25,310 nt of DNA. It comes from Anaerolineales bacterium UBA5069 (GTDB lineage: Bacteria > Chloroflexota > Anaerolineae > Caldilineales > Caldilineaceae). Below, one piece after another: positions 17,084-23,680 of this stretch. The notes under the pieces are model-generated. The model ran no database searches and was not told the DNA's origin. It saw only the letters and a list, made by a program, of their open reading frames with translations. Position 1 is the first letter of the stretch. Each line of letters starts with the position of its first letter. Location: positions 1 through 25,310 of the forward strand of contig DIAV01000250.1 of assembly GCA_002415895.1 (NCBI GenBank), given 5' to 3'. A program made the position numbers and the translations under genes.

Positions 17084-18001
17084 ATGCGCACCATGCAACT
17101 GGGAACAAGCGCGCTGCACGTGCCGGTGATTGCCGTCGGCTGTATGCGTATTAACGGGCTGAGCGCAAAGGAAGCCGACAGCTTCGTCCATGCCTCAATG
17201 GATTTGGGCGCGAATTTCTTTGACCATGCCGACATCTATGGCGACGGTAAATGCGAAGAGATTTTTGCCGATGCGATTCAGATGAGCGACGCCGTGCGCG
17301 AGACAATCATCCTGCAATCCAAGTGCGGCATCCGCAAAGGCATGTTTGATTTTTCCAAGGAGCATATCCTAACAGCCACAGACGGCATTCTGAAGCGGCT
17401 GCGCACCGATTATCTGGACGTGCTGCTGCTGCATCGTCCGGATGCGCTGGTGGAGCCGGAGGAAGTGGCAGAGGCCTTCGATCAACTGGAAAGCTCGGGC
17501 AAGGTGCGCCATTTTGGCGTCTCCAACCTCAACCCCATGCAAATTGAACTGCTGCGCAAGTCGGTGAAACAACCGCTGGTTGCGAACCAACTACAGCTAA
17601 GCATTACCAATGCCACAATGATCGCGCAGGGCGTCAGCGTCAACATGGAGACCGCCGCGGCCGTCAATCGCGACGGCAGCGTGCTCGACTATTGCCGTCT
17701 GCACGACATTACAATTCAGCCCTGGTCGCCCTTCCAGTATGGCTTCTTTGAGGGTGTCTTCCTGGGCAGCGACAAGTTCCCCGAACTCAACGCCAAAATT
17801 GACGAAGTGGCGGCAGCGCATGGCGTTTCCAACACCACCATCGCGATTGCATGGCTGCTGCGCCATCCTGCGCAAATGCAGCCGGTGACGGGCACCATGA
17901 ACATCGCCCGCCTGACCGATTGCGCCAAGGCTGCTGATGTAAACCTGTCGCGCGAGGAGTGGTACGCGATCTTCCGCGCGGCGGGCAACGTGCTGCCGTA
18001 A
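17084..18001 (+). CDS. Aldo/keto reductase, YdhF-like
   Basis: This 305-residue NADPH-dependent oxidoreductase has a TIM-barrel fold. ATG at 17084 is chosen because GGGGAG lies 8 nt upstream; 14 extra codons are open above it. The catalytic tetrad is visible as D47 and Y52 (FFDHADIYG), K80 (LQSKCG) and H117 (LLLHRPD). The motif KVRHFGVSN and the C-terminal PVTGTMNIARL are the cofactor-binding parts. The overall pattern, including HADIYGDGKCEE, EEVAEAFDQLESSGKVRHFG and a Trp-rich end, follows E. coli YdhF closely. It lies 117 bp after the GH4 gene and probably belongs to the same sugar-processing group, reducing an aldehyde or keto-sugar, but the true substrate is unknown. Confidence 0.9.
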   Translation: MRTMQLGTSALHVPVIAVGCMRINGLSAKEADSFVHASMDLGANFFDHADIYGDGKCEEIFADAIQMSDAVRETIILQSKCGIRKGMFDFSKEHILTATDGILKRLRTDYLDVLLLHRPDALVEPEEVAEAFDQLESSGKVRHFGVSNLNPMQIELLRKSVKQPLVANQLQLSITNATMIAQGVSVNMETAAAVNRDGSVLDYCRLHDITIQPWSPFQYGFFEGVFLGSDKFPELNAKIDEVAAAHGVSNTTIAIAWLLRHPAQMQPVTGTMNIARLTDCAKAADVNLSREEWYAIFRAAGNVLP

Positions 18002-18040
18002 GGATTGCACCGGGTTTTGCATCATGGACCGGCAGTGCAA

Positions 18041-18082
18041 CGCCTCGGTCAGGCAGCCGGCAATGGCTGCCTGACCGAGGCG
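18041..18082 (+). terminator. Perfect 18-bp hairpin after the aldo/keto reductase gene
   Basis: The arms at 18041-18058 and 18065-18082 are exact complements around a 6-nt loop (GGCAAT). They start 39 bp after the reductase stop codon and end 30 bp before the next start codon. No T-tract follows. This is a very stable GC-rich stem and the likely end of the glycosidase transcript. Confidence 0.65.
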
Positions 18083-18112
18083 CTTGTACAGAGACACCCT
18101 GCGAGGAGCAAA

Positions 18113-19213
18113 ATGAGCGAATATCAATACTACGAATGGCAAACGCTCGACCGTCCATTGACGCCAGAGGAACGCTCTGTTGTCAACGCACTCTCCAGCC
18201 ATATTGATGTCACTAGCACGCGCGCACAGGTGGATTATTCATGGGGCAATTTCAAGCATGATCCAATCCATGTGTTGGTGGGCTTCTTCGATGCATTTCT
18301 CTATAGCAGCAATTGGGGCGAGCGCCACCTTGCCTTTCGCTTTCCGACAGGCTTGCTGGATGAGGCCGCACTGCAACCTTATCTGTGGGCCGAAAGTATC
18401 GAACTGACCCGATTTGCAGATCATGTGGTGCTGGAGATTATTTGCAACGATGAAGAGGGTGACGAATGGATTGACGACGAAGAGAGCCTCTCGACGCTGG
18501 CCCCACTGCGCGCCGCCCTGCTGGCTGAGGACTACCGTATGCTCTATCTCGCATGGCTGATGATTGCAACGCTCGCAGGCGAGGACGAAGCGCTGGAGCC
18601 GCCTGTGCCGCTCGGTCTGGGTGCGCTCACCACGTCGCTATCGGCATTGATTGAGTTCTTTGGTCTGGACCCGTTTCTGGTGGAGGCGGCTGCACAGTCA
18701 AGCGAAACGCACACGGTCGAGCCGGCAATGGCGCTGAGCACGTTGATTGAGCGCTTGACGCGCGCTGAATGCAACGATTATTTGCAGCGCCTCGCCAGCG
18801 ATGAAGCGCTGCTCTCACTCAAGCTCAACCGGCGCCTGCGCGAATTGGGCGGACAGACGGTAGCGCCCGCAGCCGCTGCGCCTTCACGCACACTTCTCCA
18901 ACTCAAAGAGGCCGCTGCTGCCCTGGACAGGGCCGATAGCGAACGGCAGCGCGTGGAAGCCGCCGCCCGGCGCAAACAGGAACTTCAGGACTTCGCCGCC
19001 AAGGCGCCACACGCATGGATTGAGATCGACAAGATGATGGAGAAGAAGAGCGGGTCTGCTTATGACGCAGCAGTGGCGCTGCTGGTCAACTTGCGCGACC
19101 TTGCCGTGATGCAAAATAATCTGTCCGCGTTTACGGAGCAGCTTGCCAGGGTACAGGCGCAGTACAGCGGGCGGCGCGCCTTTATGGAGCGGTTGCGCGA
19201 GGAATTTGGCTAA
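18113..19213 (+). CDS. Conserved protein of unknown function with MSEYQYYEWQTLDRPL start
   Basis: The product is 366 residues from ATG at 18113, preceded by GAGGAG at 18103-18108. The open frame upstream runs through the strong hairpin and is not used. The N-terminus (YQYYEWQTLDRPLTPEE, VDYSWGNFKHDP, VGFFDAFLYSSNWGERHLAF) resembles a family of uncharacterised bacterial proteins that I recall as widespread, but no function is known to me. A short acidic stretch, NDEEGDEWIDDEE, lies around residues 113-125. The C-terminal third (about 250-366) is helical with coiled-coil character (AAAALDRADSERQRVEAAAR). No signal peptide or membrane helix is seen, so it is cytoplasmic. It is convergent with the following regulator gene and separated from the sugar genes by a terminator-like hairpin, so it may not belong to their pathway. 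Confidence 0.8.
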   Translation: MSEYQYYEWQTLDRPLTPEERSVVNALSSHIDVTSTRAQVDYSWGNFKHDPIHVLVGFFDAFLYSSNWGERHLAFRFPTGLLDEAALQPYLWAESIELTRFADHVVLEIICNDEEGDEWIDDEESLSTLAPLRAALLAEDYRMLYLAWLMIATLAGEDEALEPPVPLGLGALTTSLSALIEFFGLDPFLVEAAAQSSETHTVEPAMALSTLIERLTRAECNDYLQRLASDEALLSLKLNRRLRELGGQTVAPAAAAPSRTLLQLKEAAAALDRADSERQRVEAAARRKQELQDFAAKAPHAWIEIDKMMEKKSGSAYDAAVALLVNLRDLAVMQNNLSAFTEQLARVQAQYSGRRAFMERLREEFG

Positions 19214-19246
19214 ATCGTAGAGTGAGCATGGAAGAGATGGAGACGA

Positions 19247-19258
19247 GCGCAATTGCGC
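19247..19258. terminator. Short palindrome between two convergent genes
   Basis: GCGCAATTGCGC lies in the 64-bp gap between the stop codons of the unknown-function gene (plus strand) and the BTAD regulator (minus strand). It is the only symmetrical element in this gap and could form a weak bidirectional terminator, but the stem is short. Confidence 0.25.
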
Positions 19259-19277
19259 AGACCCGACTCATGCCGAT

Positions 19278-22200
19278 TCATGCCAGTTCGGCAAGCAATG
19301 TGGTTGCTGCCTGCAGATCCGGTGTATTCCACCCTTCCGTAAACCAATTGCAGATGGATTTGAGCGATTCGTAGGCGTTCTCGCGTCGTCCCTGCCGTAG
19401 CCACAGGCGCGCCAGGCTTGTGGTTGCGCGCAACTCGAGCATGTGCGCCTGTTGGGTTCGCGCGGTTTGCAATGCCTGGAGAAATGCCACTTCGGCGGCG
19501 GCTTCAAATTCGGGCTCACGCTGCTTGACATCCAACAGCGCCAGCAGGAACTCGCCGCGCAGACGCTGCAATTCAGCCAGCCAGAAGAAATCCTCATTCT
19601 GTTCGGCTCTGCGTCGCGCCTTTTCAAGCGTTGCCAATGCCGCGAGCGGGCGGTGCATAGCGGCTTCTGCGTCTGCCATAATTCCCAGATAGTAACTTTC
19701 AACAAGGCCGGCGCCGGTACCCTTGAAGCCATTAATTGCCGCCTGCAACTGCGCAACATGGTCAGCCGCGCTGCTTCCTGCATCGACGACGGTTTGCGTA
19801 CACGCGCCCGCGAGGCGCGTCTTTGCCCAATGCAGATAGATTGCACCAATCGCAAGCCAGTATTGCAGTCCATAGCGATGCGCTGAATCCAGGCTGACAC
19901 TGGCTGCCATTTCCGCTGCTGCGGGTTCCTGGCGCAAATGGTAAAGATGCGCCACATAGGTTTGTGCAAAGGTCAGCGTATAGGGATGGGCGACCGCGCG
20001 CGCCAATGCCTGCGCCTCTCGCATTTTCTCAAGGCTGCGATCCGCATAGCCCGCCTGCCAGAGCGAAATGGAGAGCAGCACCAGGCACGTTACCCCCGGT
20101 TCCTGGCCATAGGCAATTGCATGCACACTGTGAAGGCGTGTGTCATAGCGTGAAAGGGCTTGTTCAAGGTGCGCTATGGAGGCTTGGAACTCTCCCAAAT
20201 ATTGCAGGACGATGCCAGTGATCCCGTGCGCCTCCACCAGGAGTCCGTCATCACCAACGCGCTCTGCCAACTGAAGCGCTTGCTCGGCTATGGCAAGCGC
20301 TTGCCTGAGTTCACCCCGAACCAGATAGAAGCTGGCAAGCCCAACCAGAATTGGCATAAGCTGCGGATCATCGGCGAGTTGTGCGCAGACAGCATGCGCG
20401 CGTTGGTAGACTGCCTCCACCTCAGAGTCGCCATAGCCGCGCAGGGCGAGCAGGCATGTTCCCAGCAGTGTCAGCAGTGCAAGTTCCCGCTGCAACACGT
20501 CTTCGGCGGGTAGAGGTAAGGATGGGATGAGGTGCAAGGCCCTGCGCAGGCGCACCACAGCGTCTGCATAGGCGCCCACCGATTGTTCGACCCGCGCAGC
20601 ACGTTCCAAATACTCAATTGCATGTCCGATATGCCCTACTTGCTCGGCATGGACTGCGAGTTCGCCTGCGACTTCGTCTTCGCGCCCTGCATAGATGAGA
20701 GCCAGCGCAGATCCCACATGCTGATGCAGGGAGCGGCGACGCGGTACGCTTGCTTGGCGATACGCAACCTCGCGTATTTTGTCGTGGCTGAAGTCATAGC
20801 GTTCCCCCTGTTCACGTACGATACGGTGCCGCCACAGCTCATCCAACCCCATCACAAGCATGTCTTCACCAAACCCGCTTGCTACCGCCAGTTCCTCCAC
20901 TGTAAAACCCCGCCCGATTGTAGCCGCCAACTGGGCGAGCTGGTGGGTCTGTGGCGTAAGGCGGCTTAGCCGTTCCTCGATCACCGCTTGCACGGTTTGA
21001 GGCAAGGCCACGGTCTGCCCAGCCGCCGCTGCCTCTGCAAAACCGGCCTGCACCATCTCCACCACAAAGAGCGGATTGCCCTCGGTCTCCCTGTAGAGCG
21101 CCTCCGCCCAGTCTGCGGCGTCCCCCTGGGCCAAATGCCCAGCCAGCACAGTGGTCTCCAGAGCCGTAAGCGTTGCCAGCGTGATATCGCTCCACTGCCC
21201 CGCGCGCTGGAGTGCTTGGCGCAAGCTCGGTAGTGGATGTTGTGGGTCAAACGACTCACTGCGCGCCGTCCCTACCACCAGCAGCGGTGCGTGCGGTCTA
21301 AAGCGTAGCAGAAAGCGCAGCCAGGCAAACGTCTCGCCATCACACCACTGCATGTCATCCAGCACCAACAGCAGGGGGGTGGGGGCGGCCAGCACGGCAT
21401 GCGCCATCGCCTCATAGAAACGCTGCAACTGCCAGCCTTCGCTCATGCGTTGTGGGGCCGGGAGTGTTGATTGCCTGGCCATCAATTCAGGCAGCAGGCG
21501 CTCCAGTTCAGCGCGCCACAAGGCATCCAGATGCAGCAGCTCTGGGCGCAACGCGTCACTGCGCAACCACTCAATGATCGGCGCATACGCCATTGTGCCT
21601 TCAGCGGCATATGCGCGTGCATAGGCAACGCTGCCAGGCTGCAGTCGCGCCCAGTGGATCAGTTCCTCTACCAGGCGGGTCTTGCCGACGCCTGCCTCGC
21701 CCCACACCATCAACAAATGAGGGCCACGCTGAACCCTCTCGTTCAATGCGCGGCGGAGAATCTGCCACTCCGCCGCGCGCCCCACCAACGGTACATGCGG
21801 TTGAGAGGATGGCTGCGCGGCATTTGTTTTGGGCGCGGGTTGTATTTCGTTTGTCAGCAGTTGCTGATAGAGCAGTTGCGTCTCGCTGGCAGGCGGCACA
21901 CCCAACTCCTGCGCCAGTATGTTGACACATTCGTGATAGGCCTTCAGCGCTGCGGTGCGATCACCCGTATGCGCGCGGAAACGCATGAGATGAAGGTAGG
22001 TCGGCTCGTGCAAGGGATCGAGGCGTAGCAAATACTCAGCCGTGTGCAGCCCTGCCTGGTATTCGTGCCGCACTTCCAAACTCACAAGTGCCTTCTCCAG
22101 CACATGCACAACCCGCTCGTGCAGTGCGCGGCGCAACGGCAGCACCCAGTCGTCATAGCAGCTGGGTAGCAACTTGCCGGCATAGAGCGCGCCAACGCGC

Positions 22201-22577
22201 TGGATTGTCTCAATGCTTGGCGCTGGCTCCTGCTCCAACGCATCGAGAAGTTGCTCAAGCTCTGCGACATCCAGCGCATAGAGAGCCTCCGTGCGCCAGG
22301 CAAGCGCGTGCGCGTCGGTAAGCAGATAGCGGTCAGCTTCGGGAAGCGTTTGCCGCAATTGAAAGAAGAGCTTGCGCAGGTTGGTGTGGGCCTGGCTCTC
22401 GGTCGAGTCCGGCCAGAAGCAAAAGGCCAAATGTTGGCGCGATTGGGGTGTGTGGCGGTGGAGCAGCAGATACGCCAGAAGCGCCTGCTGACGTGGTTTG
22501 TTGAGTCCATGAATGAGCCTGCCATCGTCCAGAAGGCAAAACTCGCCCAAGAGCTGAATGCGCAGCATGTGGGACAT
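19278..22577 (-). CDS. SARP/AfsR-type giant regulator: OmpR-like winged helix, BTAD, AAA ATPase, TPR repeats
   Basis: This protein is about 1099 residues from ATG at 22577, chosen because GGAG lies 7 nt upstream; GTG at 22583 would leave only 1 nt. Residues 1-95 form a winged helix of the type used by SARP activators (LLGEFCLLDDGR, KPRQQALLAYLLLH, LAFCFWPDS). Residues about 100-245 are the BTAD helical domain (EPTYLHLMRFRAHTGDRTAA). A STAND/AAA ATPase follows: Walker A GEAGVGKT (293-300) and Walker B LLLVLDD (402-408). The C-terminal roughly 450 residues are helical repeats of TPR type (ALAIAEQALQLAERVGDDGL). SARPs activate nearby biosynthetic genes by binding direct repeats near the -35 region; the ATPase and repeats probably sense a ligand. 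It is divergent from the peptide/MNIO pair, and matching direct repeats lie between them, so control of that locus is likely. Confidence 0.9.
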   Translation of the reverse strand: MSHMLRIQLLGEFCLLDDGRLIHGLNKPRQQALLAYLLLHRHTPQSRQHLAFCFWPDSTESQAHTNLRKLFFQLRQTLPEADRYLLTDAHALAWRTEALYALDVAELEQLLDALEQEPAPSIETIQRVGALYAGKLLPSCYDDWVLPLRRALHERVVHVLEKALVSLEVRHEYQAGLHTAEYLLRLDPLHEPTYLHLMRFRAHTGDRTAALKAYHECVNILAQELGVPPASETQLLYQQLLTNEIQPAPKTNAAQPSSQPHVPLVGRAAEWQILRRALNERVQRGPHLLMVWGEAGVGKTRLVEELIHWARLQPGSVAYARAYAAEGTMAYAPIIEWLRSDALRPELLHLDALWRAELERLLPELMARQSTLPAPQRMSEGWQLQRFYEAMAHAVLAAPTPLLLVLDDMQWCDGETFAWLRFLLRFRPHAPLLVVGTARSESFDPQHPLPSLRQALQRAGQWSDITLATLTALETTVLAGHLAQGDAADWAEALYRETEGNPLFVVEMVQAGFAEAAAAGQTVALPQTVQAVIEERLSRLTPQTHQLAQLAATIGRGFTVEELAVASGFGEDMLVMGLDELWRHRIVREQGERYDFSHDKIREVAYRQASVPRRRSLHQHVGSALALIYAGREDEVAGELAVHAEQVGHIGHAIEYLERAARVEQSVGAYADAVVRLRRALHLIPSLPLPAEDVLQRELALLTLLGTCLLALRGYGDSEVEAVYQRAHAVCAQLADDPQLMPILVGLASFYLVRGELRQALAIAEQALQLAERVGDDGLLVEAHGITGIVLQYLGEFQASIAHLEQALSRYDTRLHSVHAIAYGQEPGVTCLVLLSISLWQAGYADRSLEKMREAQALARAVAHPYTLTFAQTYVAHLYHLRQEPAAAEMAASVSLDSAHRYGLQYWLAIGAIYLHWAKTRLAGACTQTVVDAGSSAADHVAQLQAAINGFKGTGAGLVESYYLGIMADAEAAMHRPLAALATLEKARRRAEQNEDFFWLAELQRLRGEFLLALLDVKQREPEFEAAAEVAFLQALQTARTQQAHMLELRATTSLARLWLRQGRRENAYESLKSICNWFTEGWNTPDLQAATTLLAELA

Positions 22578-22984
22578 GGGCACACTCCGTTGTAGACGCC
22601 AGCCAGGATGCCAGGTAGGAGGGCGCCTATTCTACACAAACACCACATTTTGTTGCAAGTCATTCGTAAGGAACGCTTTTTTTGCCATACAAGCAACGCT
22701 TTGGCAACGCTCCGGCAGATATATTGTGTCAGCCAGCAGGCAACCCTCGCTAGAAATGATGCAATTCGCTGAGAAGCTGCACGTGTGCCGCGATGCGAAC
22801 CATAACGCAAACCATGACCCGGTTTGGCATCTGCAGGCCGGACTCACATTGCTTTATATCCTGTGAGTTACGTCTTTCATGGCTTTTTGTGGAATGAACT
22901 TGCTGTAAATGTGTCAGAAACTAACTTGTCCTTTTTGGAATGTAACCTGCAACTTCGTTAGTCTTTGCACGAGAGGAGAACATC
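22578..22984. promoter_or_regulatory. Divergent intergenic region between the regulator and the peptide locus
   Basis: This stretch of about 400 bp is visibly richer in A and T than its surroundings. It contains the repeat-plus-TATATT promoter candidate (separate entry). An imperfect direct repeat, CTTTTTGTGGAATGAACTTGC at 22883 versus CTTTTTGGAATGTAACCTGC at 22931 (48 bp apart), lies just before the precursor gene. TGTGTCAG occurs at 22725-22732 and again at 22910-22917. A 36-codon open frame (22756-22866) has no ribosome-binding site and is not called a gene. Confidence 0.6.
22670..22725 (+). promoter_or_regulatory. Candidate SARP-controlled promoter: three [G][C/G]AACGCT repeats and a TATATT -10 box
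   Basis: GGAACGCT (22670-22677), GCAACGCT (22693-22700) and GCAACGCT (22704-22711) are direct repeats starting 23 and 11 bp apart, so all face roughly the same side of the helix. The last repeat ends 8 bp before TATATT (22720-22725). An 11-bp repeat spacing with the downstream repeat 8 bp from the -10 box is the arrangement reported for Streptomyces SARPs such as ActII-ORF4 and DnrI. Direction is towards the precursor gene; transcription from here would leave a leader of about 250 nt. That the adjacent BTAD protein binds here is an inference. Confidence 0.55.
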
Positions 22985-23494
22985 ATGGCGGGCGCGAGAT
23001 TTGTAGACACACTGAACGTATCGGCTCTGCAAAATGCTGTTGGTGCAAACAACTTCAACCCGGCTGCACTGCGGATCACAATGCCGGCCGCGCTTGCAGC
23101 AGACCTGGGGGCCTTCAATAAGTCGCTGGCTGTCATTGCCGAACGGATTGGCCACCCGGCCTGCTTTTCGGGGCTCGACTGTTCCTTTGGCATTGAGCGC
23201 AACATGACCATTGACAACATACGTGGCGAAGCCCTGGTACGCGGCGCGGGTGACGAAGGTCCGCAGGGTTTTGCCGGAGGACAACTCTTCCTGAACAGCC
23301 TGGGGCAAGGCCAAAGTGTCAGCGCCACGCTGCCAAGTTCCGTCATGAACGACATGGTGCAACTGCAGGAGGCTGTGGCGCGCATCGCCGATCGGATCGG
23401 TTGCCCGGCCTGTTGTTCGGGATTCGATATCCTCTTCCGTATGGAGCGCGACTTCATCGTTGATGCAGATCTCAACGTGCGTGGCGCATTCTAG
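22985..23494 (+). CDS. Putative RiPP precursor: duplicated Cys-motif protein next to an MNIO enzyme
   Basis: This 169-residue protein has ATG at 22985 with AGGAG 6 nt upstream. It has no signal peptide or membrane segment. Residues 31-77 and 114-160 are an ungapped duplication (offset 83 residues, 19 of 47 identical). The core is strongest: IAERIGHPACFSGLDCSF against IADRIGCPACCSGFDILF, followed by an ERxxxxxD tail in both. Cysteines are C60 and C66 in the first copy, and C140, C143 and C144 in the second, all inside or next to the motif. There are no others. A Gly-rich spacer (about 81-110) joins the copies. The next gene encodes a DUF692/MNIO enzyme; such enzymes act on Cys or Asp residues of ribosomal peptides encoded beside them. 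A precursor role is therefore the best guess. It is large for a RiPP precursor, and might instead be a stable two-domain protein modified in place. I do not recognise the family. Confidence 0.75.
   Translation: MAGARFVDTLNVSALQNAVGANNFNPAALRITMPAALAADLGAFNKSLAVIAERIGHPACFSGLDCSFGIERNMTIDNIRGEALVRGAGDEGPQGFAGGQLFLNSLGQGQSVSATLPSSVMNDMVQLQEAVARIADRIGCPACCSGFDILFRMERDFIVDADLNVRGAF
23075..23215 (+). repeat. First copy of the duplicated Cys-motif unit in the putative precursor
   Basis: Codons 31-77. The core reads IGHPACFSGLDC, with Cys at 60 and 66. It aligns without gaps to the second copy 249 bp downstream, and the DNA of the core is also visibly similar, pointing to a tandem duplication that later diverged. 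His takes the place of the first Cys of the second copy. Confidence 0.8.
23324..23464 (+). repeat. Second copy of the duplicated Cys-motif unit in the putative precursor
   Basis: Codons 114-160. The core reads IGCPACCSGFDI, with Cys at 140, 143 and 144, a denser cluster than in the first copy. It lies nine residues from the end of the protein, followed by ADLNVRGAF. Confidence 0.8.
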
Positions 23495-23519
23495 CGCAGC
23501 CGGGCAATTGTTGCAGGGG

Positions 23520-23639
23520 ATGGGTGGGCGCAAGCCAGCCACATATTCTCTGCAACAATTTGGCCGCGATGGTTCGTTGCGCGTGCTTGTTGCCACCAAT
23601 GCTGATCTCAAGGATGAATTCGAGACTGTAGATACTTGA
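23520..23639 (+). other. Possible small open frame between precursor and MNIO genes
   Basis: ATG at 23520 opens a 39-codon frame (MGGRKPATYSLQQFGRDGSL and on to ETVDT) whose TGA overlaps a TTG codon in the MNIO frame. The amino-acid make-up is plausible for a real peptide, but GGGG directly abuts the ATG, so there is no proper ribosome-binding site, and it has no cysteine. It could be a chance frame, a remnant or a second small product. It occupies most of the 186 bp between the two genes. Confidence 0.2.
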
Positions 23640-23680
23640 TTCGCGGCACTCACATATGTGATCGGTCAATGGAGCTTTAT

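Noticed and set aside
22756..22866. 36-codon open frame (MMQFAEKLHVCRDANHNANH and on) in the leader of the precursor gene
   Set aside because: It has no ribosome-binding site and lies downstream of the candidate promoter where regulatory sequence is expected; treated as chance unless conserved.
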